Source: Chitinophaga sp. Cy-1792 (GTDB taxonomy: Bacteria > Bacteroidota > Bacteroidia > Chitinophagales > Chitinophagaceae). From it: a stretch of 64,000 nucleotides of DNA. Below the pieces are notes generated by a model, which saw only the letters and a list, made by a program, of their open reading frames with translations, did not search any database and was not told the origin of the DNA. The DNA lies in contig NZ_VWWO01000003.1 of NCBI RefSeq assembly GCF_011752935.1, positions 806,001 to 870,000 on the forward strand, in the 5' to 3' direction. Shown here piece by piece: positions 1 to 9,438 of this stretch. Within the stretch, counting starts at the first letter, position 1. Every line of letters starts with the position of its first letter. Both the position numbers and the translations under genes were made by a program.

Positions 1-1379
1 CCAACACTTCCAACCCCAGCGTGATGATAGGAGCGGGGTTGGTGGCTGCCAAGGCAGTGAGTCGTGGCCTGGAAGTGAAGCCGTGGGTGAAAACCAGTCT
101 GGCGCCAGGTTCCAGGGTAGTTACCGAATACCTGAAGCGTAGCGGTTTGCTCACCGATCTGGAGGCATTGCGCTTCCATACGGTAGGTTATGGTTGTACT
201 TCGTGTATTGGTAACAGTGGTCCGCTGCCGCCGCATATAGCAGAAGCCGTGGAAAAGGGGAACCTGGTTGTTTCTTCTGCATTGTCCGGCAACCGTAATT
301 TCGAGGCGAGGGTACATCCGCAGGTGAAGATGAACTTCCTGGCGTCGCCGATGCTGGTGGTGGCCTATGCTTTGGCAGGCCGCATCGATGTAGACCTGCT
401 GACAGAGCCGCTGAGCTACGATCCTAACGGAGAACCGGTGTACCTGCGCGACATCTGGCCTACCCAGCAGGAAATCAACGATATGGTGGAGAAGGCGATG
501 AAGCAGTCTGATTTCGCAGAGGCCTATGGTGTTATCTTCGATGGCGACGATCAGTGGAAAGGCTTGCTGGCGCCTACCGGACAGGATTACCACTGGAGTA
601 AAACGTCGACGTATATACGCGAAGCACCTTTCTTCGACCATTTACCTGATACGCCGGCGCCGGTACAGGATATTGTAAATGCCCGGGTGCTGCTGAAGCT
701 GGGCGATTCCGTAACCACCGATCATATTTCGCCTGCCGGCTCTTTTAAGGCAGATTCTCCCGCAGGTAAATACCTGATAGACCATGGCATAGATCCGCGC
801 CTATTCAATTCCTATGGCTCCCGCAGGGGCAACCATGAAGTAATGATCCGTGGTACTTTTGCCAATGTGCGTATCAAAAACGATTTATCGCCAAAAGAAG
901 GCGGATTTACGACCGTTATTCCTTCGGGCATGGTGATGTCGGTATACGACGCTTCCGTGCAGTATGCGACCCAGAAAGTGCCGCTGATCATACTGGCCGG
1001 AAAGGAATATGGCAGCGGATCGAGCCGCGACTGGGCGGCGAAGGGCACCAATCTGCTGGGTGTGAAAGCAGTGATAGCAGAGAGTTACGAGCGTATTCAC
1101 CGTAGCAACCTGGTAGGGATGGGTGTATTGCCACTGGAATATATCAATGGACAGAATGCAGCGCTGCTCGGACTTTCCGGCACCGAAGCCTTCACCATTA
1201 CAGGTATAGCAGATAACCTGGAACAGGGAAAATTACTGAATGTAACAGCGGTTCCGGCTGAAGGTAACAACATTTCCTTTAACGTAAGATGCCGCCTGGA
1301 TAGTGCTATAGAAATAGCGTACTATACCAACGGCGGCATCTTACAGTATGTGTTGAGAGAATTTCTGAAGCGCTCTTAA
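1..1379 (+). CDS. acnA: Aconitate hydratase (AcnA type), C-terminal part; 5' end outside the window
   Basis: This is the C-terminal half of an aconitase, the TCA-cycle enzyme that isomerises citrate to isocitrate through a [4Fe-4S] cluster. The reading frame is already open at base 3 (N-T-S-N-P-S-V-M-I-G), a stretch that in AcnA follows the first cluster cysteine, so the ATG at 21 is internal and the gene continues upstream. The other two cluster ligands are seen in GYGCTSCIGNSG. The C-terminal swivel domain carries GSSRDWAAKGT, the conserved substrate-binding serine/arginine motif. Length and motifs fit the long AcnA/IRP type rather than AcnB. The gene ends four bases before the convergent antiporter gene, with no room for a separate terminator. 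Confidence 0.95.
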   Translation, partial: NTSNPSVMIGAGLVAAKAVSRGLEVKPWVKTSLAPGSRVVTEYLKRSGLLTDLEALRFHTVGYGCTSCIGNSGPLPPHIAEAVEKGNLVVSSALSGNRNFEARVHPQVKMNFLASPMLVVAYALAGRIDVDLLTEPLSYDPNGEPVYLRDIWPTQQEINDMVEKAMKQSDFAEAYGVIFDGDDQWKGLLAPTGQDYHWSKTSTYIREAPFFDHLPDTPAPVQDIVNARVLLKLGDSVTTDHISPAGSFKADSPAGKYLIDHGIDPRLFNSYGSRRGNHEVMIRGTFANVRIKNDLSPKEGGFTTVIPSGMVMSVYDASVQYATQKVPLIILAGKEYGSGSSRDWAAKGTNLLGVKAVIAESYERIHRSNLVGMGVLPLEYINGQNAALLGLSGTEAFTITGIADNLEQGKLLNVTAVPAEGNNISFNVRCRLDSAIEIAYYTNGGILQYVLREFLKRS

Positions 1380-1383
1380 GCGG

Positions 1384-3624
1384 CTATCCACGAAATTCCT
1401 GGATGCGTTTACGGTCGCCCACGAGCCAAACCACATCTTCCCATTGGAAAACGGTATCAGAGGAGGGATTGAGCATTTTCTCCCCTCCTCTGGCAATACC
1501 TACTACCAGGGCCTGTGTATGTTCCCTGATACCGGAATTGCGCAGGGTTTTGCCTGTCAGTCCATTATTTTCATCTACCACAATACTTACCAGCGCAATA
1601 TTTTCACCATTGCCGGCAGCTTCGTTGGTTTTGTCCTGGTTGACACTCGCGCTGGCCATTTTGTTAAATTCTTCCAACTGGCTTTCATTACCAATCACCG
1701 TGATCTTATCGTAAGGGAACAGTTTTTCTGTTCTGGAAGGCGTGAAGATGGTGATATCACCGCGGCGTATCGCACCGATATTGATGCCGTATTTCTCCCT
1801 TAACTGCAATTGTTCCAGGGGAATATCTACCAGGGAAGACCATGGGTCTATATCGATCTCAGATACCTGTGCGTCCCATGGAAGGGTAACCAGTTGCTTG
1901 GCTTTCTCTGCTTCAGCGGCGGTTTCACGGGCATTGAGGTTGGTGAGGAAGCGGCTTTCTATGCGGTTATAGAATTTCTGGAGCTGACTTCTTACCATCA
2001 CCAGCACTACCAGCATGGCCAGGATAGTGGCTACCAGGGAAGGCAGGAGCGGGAAGAACTGGTTCATAAAGAAACCTACCAGCAATACGGCTACGATGCT
2101 TCGCATCAACTCCGCTACCACCAGCGGTCCGCGGTTGTATTTGGAGTCGAGCCAGAGCGATTTATAGGCAATGCTTTGTATACGTTGCACGACCATGGCC
2201 CATATGAACGGCGCCATCGCAACCATTCCCAATACGACGGTGGCTACATTTGCCCAGAACGGATTGGCGATATGTTTCATCAGGAAGGGGCCTACGTAGT
2301 ATTTACAAAGCAGGATGATGGCCAGCATCACCACGGCGTTGAGGATGATAACGCGAACGTATGAACGTAGTACCTTTTTCCAGTCGCTTTCGCCCTGCAG
2401 GGTTTGGGAGCTGGCGGAATAGCGGTTGAGGCCTTCTATCCATTTTTTCGGTAATACTTTCTCCAGCCAGTTATAGAATGGCAGGGAGAATTTGATCATG
2501 TATGGTGTGGTAAAGGTGGTAATGGCGGAAGTACCTACTGCTACGGGGAAGAGGAAGTCGCTGGTAACGCCGAGGGTCATACCCAGTGTGGCGATGATGA
2601 AGGCGAACTCACCTACCTGCGCCATACTCATACCTACCTGTATGGCCTGTTTTAAAGGCTGACCGGACAAGATAGCTCCCAATGTGGTACTGAAGCATTT
2701 TCCGACGATGGTGAGCAGCGTAATCCACAATACCGGCCATTTGTATTCGATGATCATTTCCGGGTTGATCAGCATACCTACGGATACGAAGAAAATGGCG
2801 CCGAAGAGATCTTTTACCGGTTGAATGAGGTGTTCTACTTTTTCGGAGGAGGTAGTTTCTGCAATGATGGAGCCCATGATAAAAGCGCCCAGTTCGGCGG
2901 AGAACCCTACTTTGGTAGCGAGGATTACCATGCCGAAACACAGTGCTATACTGATGACCAACAGTGTTTCACCGTTGATATATTTTTCCATTTTCTTAAG
3001 AAAGGTAGGCAGCAGGAAGATGCCTGCCAGGAACCACAGCGCGAGGAAGAACAGCAGTTTCAGTACGGTGAGTATCATTTCGGTACCCTGGAACTGTTTG
3101 CTGACGGCCATGGTAGAGAGGAGTACCATCATGAGGATGACAACGATATCTTCTATGACGAGTACGCCGAAAACTATTTTTGTAAATGGCTTCTTTTTGA
3201 TACCCAGTTCTTCGAAAGCCCGGATAATAATGGTGGTAGAAGAGCTGGCAAGGAGACCACCGAGAAAAATACTATCCATGAAAGACCATCCCATCCATTG
3301 GCCTACGAAGAAACCGGCGACGGTGATACAGGCTATTTCTGTGAATGCCGTGATGGCTGCGGTGCCTCCTACCCGCATTAATTTCTTGAAACTAAATTCG
3401 AGGCCGAGGGAAAACAGGAGAAATATCACACCGATTTCGGACCATACTTTGATCCCGGTGGCGTCACCTATTGAAGGAAATAATTTAAAATTAGGACTCA
3501 CAATGAAGCCCGCAATTATATAACCCAGCACCATAGGTTGTTTTAGCCGCCGGAATAGCAAGGTGATAATCCCAGCGGCGCCTAATATCAAGGCCAGGTC
3601 AATAATTAGTTGTGGTACATGCAT
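1384..3624 (-). CDS. CPA2-family cation:proton antiporter with two C-terminal RCK_C (TrkA-C) domains
   Basis: The product is a 746-residue inner-membrane monovalent cation/proton antiporter of the KefB/CPA2 type. About 12 hydrophobic segments fill residues 1-400, including the family-like stretches LGYIIAGFIVSP, FLLFSLGLEFSFKKL and the acidic segment VIEDIVVI expected to carry the exchanged proton. Further hydrophobic segments follow at roughly 420-560. The cytoplasmic tail holds two RCK_C-like ligand-binding domains at about 600-675 and 695-745, each ending in a VGxxxxIxEF-like strand. No nucleotide-binding RCK_N domain is visible between them. Such tails usually gate transport in response to a small ligand; which ligand cannot be told from the sequence. 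The transported ion (Na+ or K+) is also undetermined. The gene converges on aconitase. Confidence 0.88.
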   Translation of the reverse strand: MHVPQLIIDLALILGAAGIITLLFRRLKQPMVLGYIIAGFIVSPNFKLFPSIGDATGIKVWSEIGVIFLLFSLGLEFSFKKLMRVGGTAAITAFTEIACITVAGFFVGQWMGWSFMDSIFLGGLLASSSTTIIIRAFEELGIKKKPFTKIVFGVLVIEDIVVILMMVLLSTMAVSKQFQGTEMILTVLKLLFFLALWFLAGIFLLPTFLKKMEKYINGETLLVISIALCFGMVILATKVGFSAELGAFIMGSIIAETTSSEKVEHLIQPVKDLFGAIFFVSVGMLINPEMIIEYKWPVLWITLLTIVGKCFSTTLGAILSGQPLKQAIQVGMSMAQVGEFAFIIATLGMTLGVTSDFLFPVAVGTSAITTFTTPYMIKFSLPFYNWLEKVLPKKWIEGLNRYSASSQTLQGESDWKKVLRSYVRVIILNAVVMLAIILLCKYYVGPFLMKHIANPFWANVATVVLGMVAMAPFIWAMVVQRIQSIAYKSLWLDSKYNRGPLVVAELMRSIVAVLLVGFFMNQFFPLLPSLVATILAMLVVLVMVRSQLQKFYNRIESRFLTNLNARETAAEAEKAKQLVTLPWDAQVSEIDIDPWSSLVDIPLEQLQLREKYGINIGAIRRGDITIFTPSRTEKLFPYDKITVIGNESQLEEFNKMASASVNQDKTNEAAGNGENIALVSIVVDENNGLTGKTLRNSGIREHTQALVVGIARGGEKMLNPSSDTVFQWEDVVWLVGDRKRIQEFRG

Positions 3625-3946
3625 ACAGAAAGATGGTTTAATTACGCGTGAATATTCATAGTGCCAGCACGGAAACGTGCTATCATGTTGGTCAAAGCCC
3701 GGTTTCGAGATTCTTTGTTTGCTGGCTAATATAAGTTTTTTTTCCGGGTAAACAGCGTCCGGATGCGGATTTTAATGAATATCTAACGCAGTATTTCTGT
3801 TGTATGACAGTGGGAAACCTGCACAGACAGCGCATTTCAGTGCCAACATTCGTATATGCATGCAGGAAGAATTATACATCTTGCCAAATCCTTACTGTAT
3901 AAGGATTTTACGTACTTTTGCAATTCAGTCGGGCACTACCTGGGAT
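3625..3946. other. Intergenic region between antiporter and BrkB-type gene
   Basis: This 322-bp divergent region separates two genes transcribed away from each other. It contains a -7 box for the rightward gene at 3913-3921. No convincing promoter for the antiporter, no RNA gene and no further coding frame could be recognised. An in-frame extension of the rightward gene back to 3800 is rejected because the -7 box lies inside it. Confidence 0.5.
3913..3921 (+). promoter_or_regulatory. Bacteroidota -7 promoter box (TACTTTTGC)
   Basis: The sequence matches TAnnTTTG(C), the -7 element used by the Bacteroidota primary sigma factor. It predicts a transcript start around 3926-3928, about 20 bases before the double ATG at 3947/3950. 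No TTG -33 element is found at the usual 19-21 bp spacing; the nearest TTG is 29 bp upstream. Confidence 0.55.
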
Positions 3947-4858
3947 ATGATGAAATTGAAAAAAATTATTACCGCTTTTAAAGAAGGATTTAAAACCTTC
4001 ATGGCTAATGATCCGCTCAGACTGGCGGGGGCAACTGCATTTTTTACCACCTTTGCATTGCCGGCAATATTAGTCATCCTGATACAGTTACTCCGGTGGA
4101 TTTTCCGGTTACCGCATTCGGGAAAAAGATTATTTGAACACCTGGAAGGCATCATCGGAGTGGAAACAACACGTATGGTAGCGGAAACATTACATGCGAT
4201 CCGCGGCATCGCACAAAGTGACCTGATCACCATTCTAGGATTTACCTTTTTGCTGTTTGTAGCCACCACCTTATTTAAGGTAATCAGTAGTTCGCTCAAT
4301 CAGATATGGACCGTACGTATTATTCATAAAGAGAATTTCTGGAATATATTACTCGCAAGGCTGAAAGGCCTGATGGTGATATGTTTCATAGGTGTTATTT
4401 TTATAATAGATTTATTTGCCAGTGCTGCGCAGCAATTTATCGGTGAGTTTGTATCCTACTTCATTCCTGCACTGACAGGTTATTTCAATAGTGCGTTGAA
4501 CTACGCTATTTCGATTGTGCTGGTAACGATGTGGTTTGCATTGGTATTTTACTTCCTGCCGGCAGGAAGGCCTACGCGGAAAATATTATTTACCGGTGCC
4601 TTTGTTACCAGTATACTTTTTAATATCGGTAAGCTAATACTCAGGGTAGCATTGAATTACAGCAGCATCAACAATATTTACGGCGCTTCTGCCTCTACAG
4701 TATTGCTGCTATTATTCGTATTCTATACAGCTATGATTTTTTACTTCGGTGCCTCCTTTACGCAAGCCTGGGCGCAGGTAAACGGGCAGTCGATTATTCC
4801 GCGTAAACACGCTGGTAGTTATCGTTTGATGACTATAGCGAAGGAGGAGCATGAATAG
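3947..4858 (+). CDS. YihY/BrkB-family inner-membrane protein
   Basis: The 303-residue product is a polytopic membrane protein of the YihY/virulence factor BrkB (UPF0761) family, whose molecular role is still unclear (the old RNase BN assignment was withdrawn). Family-like features are the N-terminal FMANDPLRLAGATAFFTTFALP stretch, about six hydrophobic helices, and the segment FYFLPAGRPTRKILFTGAFVTS before the last two helices with YGASASTVLLLLFVFYTAMIFYFGASFTQAW. The start was set at 3947 (ATGATG) because a -7 box at 3913-3921 lies upstream of it, which makes the 49-residue N-terminal extension to 3800 untranslated. The gene converges on topB across two back-to-back hairpins. Confidence 0.85.
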   Translation: MMKLKKIITAFKEGFKTFMANDPLRLAGATAFFTTFALPAILVILIQLLRWIFRLPHSGKRLFEHLEGIIGVETTRMVAETLHAIRGIAQSDLITILGFTFLLFVATTLFKVISSSLNQIWTVRIIHKENFWNILLARLKGLMVICFIGVIFIIDLFASAAQQFIGEFVSYFIPALTGYFNSALNYAISIVLVTMWFALVFYFLPAGRPTRKILFTGAFVTSILFNIGKLILRVALNYSSINNIYGASASTVLLLLFVFYTAMIFYFGASFTQAWAQVNGQSIIPRKHAGSYRLMTIAKEEHE

Positions 4859-4871
4859 AATTTTCTTTTAG

Positions 4872-4960
4872 GCGTTTTTTAAACAGCACCCCTCCGGGGT
4901 GCTGTTTAAAAAACGCATCGCAAAAAAAGGGCTGCCGGAGGCAGCCCTTTTTTTGCGATG
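4872..4960. terminator. Twin-hairpin element 1 (bidirectional terminator)
   Basis: There are two perfect hairpins in tandem. The first has 21-bp arms at 4872-4892 and 4896-4916 around the loop TCC. The second has 21-bp arms at 4916-4936 and 4940-4960 around the loop GGA, and shares base 4916 with the first. Runs of T or A at the stem bases give U-tracts on both strands, which fits termination of the convergent brkB-like and topB genes. The apex of the first is C(UCCG)G on the top strand; the second gives the same UNCG loop on the bottom strand. Confidence 0.85.
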
Positions 4961-4970
4961 GAAATCGCCG

Positions 4971-7076
4971 TTATTGCACAATAAGATTAAAACTATTATC
5001 AAAGGCAATTTTGCCTTCAGTTTCACTGCCGTCCGGCATTTTTAGACCTTTTATTTTACCTGTTTTTGATTTGGTGATGAGGTCCGCGATTTGTTTGTCA
5101 GATAACTTTTTACCATACACTTCAAATGGTACTTTGAAGCCACAAACGTTGAAATTGGCGCAGCCATAGGCGGTGTTGCCTTTTTTCAGCGGATGGGTTT
5201 TACACTTGGGACATTGCAGTTCCTGCACGTCAGCGGCGGGCTTTTTAGGAGCCCTTGGCTTTTTCACTTTCTCTTCTTCCGGTGGCGGTGCGGCGGCGAT
5301 GGTAATGGCTTTATAGGAGTTTGTTTTTACTTCTTTGGTGAGATCTACCACCATTTGTATCAGCTCTCCCTTGAAGGTCTCCAGCGTGTATTCGCCTTTC
5401 TCTATCATGCGCAGCTTGCGTTCCCACTGGCCTGTCAGCTCCGGACTTTTAAGGATTTCCGTTTGTATGGTATCGATAAGGTCCATGCCTGTTTGCGTGG
5501 CGAAGATATTTTTCTTTTTCTTATCGATGTATTTGCGTTTGAAGAGCGTTTCGATGATGTTGGCGCGGGTAGAAGGACGGCCGATGCCGTTGTCTTTGAG
5601 CATATCGCGCATTTCTTCGTTTTCTACCTGTTTTCCGGCGGTTTCCATGGCCCGCAGCAATGTGGCCTCTGTGAAGGCTTTAGGCGGTGTTGTTTTGCCT
5701 TTATGGATGCGTGGCTCATGCGGGCCGCTTTCGCCTACGGTAAACTCCGGGATCAGCTTTTCGCCTTCTTCTTCCTCATCTTTCTGGACATCATTGGCAT
5801 ACACTTCTTTCCAGCCTGGTTCCAGTATCTGTTTACCGGTAACTTTAAATTCTACCTGACCCACCTTACCCAGTACGGTAGTGTTGGAGATCTTACATTC
5901 CGGATAGAAGGCGGCGATGAAGCGGCGTGCTACGAGGTCGTAGATACGTTTCTCTTCCATGGCTAACCCTTGCGGATATACGCCGGTAGGAATAATCGCA
6001 TGGTGATCTGTTACCTTTTTATCGTCGAAGACGGTTTTGAGCTTGGGAATAGGCTTTGCCAGCAACGGTGCTATGAGGGCGGCATATGGCGTCATATCTG
6101 CCAGAATGCCCGGTATTTTCGGATGGAGATCTTCCGAGAGGTAGGTGGTATCTACGCGTGGGTAGGTAACCAGTTTTTTCTCGTACAGACTCTGAATATA
6201 TTTCAGTGTATCATCAGCGGAGAAGCCAAAGCGTTTGTTGGCATCTACCTGTAAGGCGGTAAGGTCGTACAGGCGTGGGTTTCCTTCTTTACCATCTTTC
6301 TTTTCAAAAGAAGTTACTTCAAAAAGATGTTCTTTCAGATATTCCAGCCCTTTGTTCGCCTTTTCTATATTTTTCAGACGATCGATGGTGGCGGTGAATT
6401 CTGTTTCGCGGTAGATGGTTTTCAGTTCCCAGTATTCTTCCGAAACGAAGGCATTGATTTCCTTTTGCCGGGCTACGATCATGGCCAGGGTAGGCGTTTG
6501 CACACGACCTATGGAGAGTACCACTTTACCGACACCAAATTTTTTAGTGAACAGGCGGGTGGCGTTCATGCCCAGGAGCCAGTCGCCGATGGCGCGGGCG
6601 CTGCCGGCAGCATAGAGGTTGTTGTATAGTTCGCTGTCTTTCAGTTGCTGAAAACCGTTGCGGATCGATTCTTCTGTCAGGGAAGATATCCACAGGCGTT
6701 TGATGGGCGCGGTACATTTGGCTTTGAGCAATACCCATCGCTGGATAAGCTCACCTTCCTGGCCGGCATCACCGCAGTTAATGACTTCCTCACAGTTTTG
6801 CACCAGTTGTTCAATTACTTTGAACTGCTTTTCTACGCCGCTGTTTTCAATGAGTTTGATGCCGAAGGTGGGCGGGATGATAGGGAGATCTTCCAGTCGC
6901 CAGAACTTCCAGTATTCGAAGTAATCATGTGGTTCCTTGAGGGTACAGAAATGCCCGAATGTCCAGGTAACCTGGAATCCGTTTCCTTCGTAATAACCGT
7001 CTTTTCTCTGCGAGGCGCCGATGATGGATGCGATGTCGCGGGCAACACTTGGTTTTTCAGCAATACAAACCTTCAT
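4971..7076 (-). CDS. topB: DNA topoisomerase III (type IA)
   Basis: This 701-residue protein is a type IA topoisomerase that cuts one DNA strand, passes another and religates, acting in decatenation and recombination intermediates. The TOPRIM domain starts at MKVCIAEKPSVARDIA and contains NCGDAGQEGELI. The catalytic tyrosine is Tyr305 in VTYPRVDT. SIGRVQTPTLAM is the conserved strand-binding motif of the family. The C-terminus has one zinc-ribbon-like module (CPKC...CANFNVC, about residues 620-645) and a short topoisomerase-associated tail. The start was placed at the ATG at 7076, directly before the conserved KVCIAEKPS, rather than 13 residues upstream. Confidence 0.95.
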   Translation of the reverse strand: MKVCIAEKPSVARDIASIIGASQRKDGYYEGNGFQVTWTFGHFCTLKEPHDYFEYWKFWRLEDLPIIPPTFGIKLIENSGVEKQFKVIEQLVQNCEEVINCGDAGQEGELIQRWVLLKAKCTAPIKRLWISSLTEESIRNGFQQLKDSELYNNLYAAGSARAIGDWLLGMNATRLFTKKFGVGKVVLSIGRVQTPTLAMIVARQKEINAFVSEEYWELKTIYRETEFTATIDRLKNIEKANKGLEYLKEHLFEVTSFEKKDGKEGNPRLYDLTALQVDANKRFGFSADDTLKYIQSLYEKKLVTYPRVDTTYLSEDLHPKIPGILADMTPYAALIAPLLAKPIPKLKTVFDDKKVTDHHAIIPTGVYPQGLAMEEKRIYDLVARRFIAAFYPECKISNTTVLGKVGQVEFKVTGKQILEPGWKEVYANDVQKDEEEEGEKLIPEFTVGESGPHEPRIHKGKTTPPKAFTEATLLRAMETAGKQVENEEMRDMLKDNGIGRPSTRANIIETLFKRKYIDKKKKNIFATQTGMDLIDTIQTEILKSPELTGQWERKLRMIEKGEYTLETFKGELIQMVVDLTKEVKTNSYKAITIAAAPPPEEEKVKKPRAPKKPAADVQELQCPKCKTHPLKKGNTAYGCANFNVCGFKVPFEVYGKKLSDKQIADLITKSKTGKIKGLKMPDGSETEGKIAFDNSFNLIVQ

Positions 7077-7128
7077 ACTGTAATTAAAGGGCCGAAGATA
7101 AGAAATGCCCTTCATTTTGGGATAGATT

Positions 7129-7159
7129 GGCAGCAGGAAGCAGTCGCTTTCCTGCTGCC
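7129..7159. terminator. Hairpin between the PL6 gene and topB
   Basis: Perfect 11-bp arms (7129-7139 and 7149-7159) enclose a 9-base loop seven bases after the PL6 stop codon. No strong U-tract follows on the minus strand, so it may be a weak terminator or an mRNA-stabilising hairpin with read-through into topB. Confidence 0.5.
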
Positions 7160-7165
7160 TGCTAA

Positions 7166-8527
7166 TTATTTCGCGTTGGCGCCTACTTGCGTGGAAGTGA
7201 GTGCTGTAGCGGAAAATCGGGTTTTACCGTTGCCGATTTCAACCACACTTATTGGGGAATTTCCATTTGTATCTTTTGTTGCCTTGTCCGGATTGGACTT
7301 GTTCGTGCCGGTAGTTTTTTTCGATTCCGCAACATGGATGAATACTGCACTCACCCTTGTGCCATTACTGTTATCATCTTCCGGCATGTCGCCTCTGCTG
7401 CTTACTTGTGTCAGTTGGTTATTTTGCCACTTTGCTCCGGGGAAAGGTCCCTTGATACTGGCTGCTTCCGGGCAGTCGTATAATTGGTTTTTAATAATAG
7501 TAACAGCGGTGGCGCCAAGTCCGTCTTTGCGCTCAGTCATGATGATCGGATGTTTGCAGCAGACCATGATATTGGCTGTTATCAGAATGCTGTCAGGTCT
7601 GTCGTGGCAGGTGAGCAGACTGCCTGTGGCTACTTCGCCGTCTCCGTTGCCGATATTGATGCCCATATCGCAATCAGTGAAGTAGTTGTCATGAATCAGG
7701 TGATGATCGCCGAAGATGCGTAATCCTGGCGTATTGGTGAAGTAATTACTGTATACCTGGCAGTAGTTGCCATGGCGCAGGGTAAACTGTGCTTTACAGT
7801 TTCTTACAGTGTTATATCGTAGAATTACATCGGAAGATTTTACAGAGATGAGCTCATTTTCTCCTGCACATTCTTCGAAGAGATTATATTCCACCACGCT
7901 GTTGCTGCCCGACATGCTAAAGCCGCTAAGGCCGAATTGCAGCGCTTCTGCGCCGTTGCCTGTCTGTGGTTTGAAGTCGTAGAAATAGTTATGGTCTATC
8001 TGCAGGTTTTCAGCAATCTGGCTTCCCTGGCCTCTTACTGCGATGAAGCGGCCCATGCTGTTTTTGTGCTGGAAGGTGTTGTAACTGATACGATGATTAT
8101 TGCCTGCGAGGAGGAGATATTCACCGTCGCCGGTTTCTTCGAAGATGTTATGTGTAAACTGGCACCAGGAAGTACCAGGAGCTGTTTTAGTGTGAGAGGC
8201 TTTGTGAGCGAATTTAAAATTGCTGATATCTACATACTGCGCGGGTGCTATCAGCTGAAAGCCGCCATTGCCGCTGATAACAGCGCCGCCGGTAGTATTA
8301 GCCCGGATGATAATATGATTTTTTTCACTACCGCTGCAGTTAATGGTGATATCGTTGTCGGTGGTATAGTTGCCATCGGCGAGGATGATTTCATCGCCTG
8401 GCCGCGCTTTGCTGATGGCCTGTTGTAGGTCGGCCAGCGTGCTTACCTTGATGGTGCCGGCATAGGAAGGGATTTGCGAAAGCATAGCAATTCCCAGTGC
8501 AGAAAAAAATACTGCAATGTTTTTCAT
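7166..8527 (-). CDS. Secreted polysaccharide lyase, family PL6 (alginate lyase / chondroitinase-B type)
   Basis: The 453-residue product has a signal peptide (about residues 1-23, ending SYAG) and a right-handed beta-helix rich in N-Y-F and I-x-N repeats. PL6 hallmarks are in order: NGAEALQFGLS, the ENELISVKSSD segment with the catalytic lysine, LRHGN with the catalytic arginine, and GLRIFGDHHLIHDNYF. Family enzymes cleave uronic-acid polysaccharides (alginate or dermatan sulfate) by beta-elimination with help of Ca2+. Which substrate applies cannot be decided here. The gene stands alone, without a susCD pair, and has a LacI-type palindrome 47 bases upstream. It is probably secreted or periplasmic. 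Confidence 0.88.
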   Translation of the reverse strand: MKNIAVFFSALGIAMLSQIPSYAGTIKVSTLADLQQAISKARPGDEIILADGNYTTDNDITINCSGSEKNHIIIRANTTGGAVISGNGGFQLIAPAQYVDISNFKFAHKASHTKTAPGTSWCQFTHNIFEETGDGEYLLLAGNNHRISYNTFQHKNSMGRFIAVRGQGSQIAENLQIDHNYFYDFKPQTGNGAEALQFGLSGFSMSGSNSVVEYNLFEECAGENELISVKSSDVILRYNTVRNCKAQFTLRHGNYCQVYSNYFTNTPGLRIFGDHHLIHDNYFTDCDMGINIGNGDGEVATGSLLTCHDRPDSILITANIMVCCKHPIIMTERKDGLGATAVTIIKNQLYDCPEAASIKGPFPGAKWQNNQLTQVSSRGDMPEDDNSNGTRVSAVFIHVAESKKTTGTNKSNPDKATKDTNGNSPISVVEIGNGKTRFSATALTSTQVGANAK

Positions 8528-8573
8528 GCTGTGGATGTTAATAATTAATTGATGGAGCTAAAATAATCATTTA

Positions 8574-8587
8574 TGCAAACGATTGCA
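8574..8587. promoter_or_regulatory. LacI/GalR-type operator candidate upstream of the PL6 gene
   Basis: TGCAAACGATTGCA is a 14-bp palindrome with one internal mismatch pair and a central CG, the usual shape of LacI-family operators. It lies 47 bases before the PL6 start codon. No LacI-family gene is in the window, so the regulator would be encoded elsewhere. Confidence 0.45.
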
Positions 8588-8621
8588 AAAAGGATATTGA
8601 AATTTAAGCCCGCATTAATAT

Positions 8622-9032
8622 TTAATTATTAAGCATGTGTTTCCACTTGTTTTCTAATACTTTTTTGATGTTTTCGCAGAGATCGGTGAAGGAATTGGGT
8701 TTGGTCATAAAGAACTGTGCGCCCAGGTCCATAGAATCTCTGAAATCTTCCTTGAGGGCGGAAGTGGTGAGCATGATAATGCGGGTCAGTTTCAGGTGTG
8801 CGATTTTTTTGAGGGCTGTCAGACATTCCTTTCCGTTCATCAATGGCATGTTAAGGTCCAGAAAGATGAAATCAGGTGCGGAAATGGATTTGTCTTTGAG
8901 TTTGGAAATAGCTTCGGGACCACTTTCAAAGGTAAGCGCAAGGCTGTCGGGGGCTACTTCCTGGATAGCATCGCGAAACAGTTGCCTGTCATCTGCATCA
9001 TCATCAATCATTAAAATGGTATGTTTCTGCAT
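8622..9032 (-). CDS. Single-domain response regulator (CheY-like receiver)
   Basis: The 136-residue protein is a stand-alone receiver domain. It shows the acidic cluster IDDDADDRQLF, the phosphoacceptor aspartate in FIFLDLNMPLMNG, the switch Thr/Ser in IIMLTTS and the conserved lysine in FFMTKPNS. There is no output domain, so it probably acts by protein-protein contact or in a phosphorelay. It is transcribed in the same direction as the fused response regulator and histidine kinase upstream, but a 406-bp gap separates them. Small receivers of this type (Rcp1-like) are commonly partnered with phytochrome-like or PAS kinases, none of which is seen here. Confidence 0.9.
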   Translation of the reverse strand: MQKHTILMIDDDADDRQLFRDAIQEVAPDSLALTFESGPEAISKLKDKSISAPDFIFLDLNMPLMNGKECLTALKKIAHLKLTRIIMLTTSALKEDFRDSMDLGAQFFMTKPNSFTDLCENIKKVLENKWKHMLNN

Positions 9033-9438
9033 GGATTTCTGTTTTTAGTTTCGCCGGGTTATTCTTCCAGGTTTTCCTTTTATAAGTTGTTAGATATGAT
9101 TTTTTTCGCGCGGTTTAATAAAGATAGACAATACATTCGGTAATATCTATTTTTATTCTCCCTGCCAGCAACTGCAGCAGCCATTTCAGCAGCCGTGACT
9201 TTACCGTAATATGCCTGCCGCAGGGCGTCTGAAAGACCCTGCTGCGGCAGGTAAAGCAGCCAGAAATGCGGAAAAAACCTTATCTGCACAAGTACTGATA
9301 TATGTGATTAATCGCTGCATTATCTACCTATATATCAATCTCTTAAAAAATAAAGAACTATATGTTTCGCCGCCTGATTTTACATTCTTCTGACCCTTGA
9401 GAAAATCGATTTTGTTATCAAGAGGAGCAAATCCTCTT
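9033..9438. other. 406-bp intergenic region
   Basis: This lies between the single-domain regulator and the fused regulator/flavoprotein. It contains an imperfect GC-rich hairpin around 9211-9248 and an inverted repeat around 9419-9441 next to the stop codon of the upstream gene, probably a terminator region. A 69-codon minus-strand frame (9080-9289) spans the GC-rich hairpin and is not considered a gene. No consensus promoter was recognised. Confidence 0.4.

Noticed and set aside
3800..3946. N-terminal extension of the BrkB-type gene
   Set aside because: A -7 promoter box at 3913-3921 lies inside the extension, so it would not be in the mRNA.
9080..9289. 69-codon minus-strand frame in the 406-bp intergenic region
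   Set aside because: It spans a GC-rich hairpin, has no recognised domain and no ribosome-binding or promoter signal; more likely chance.
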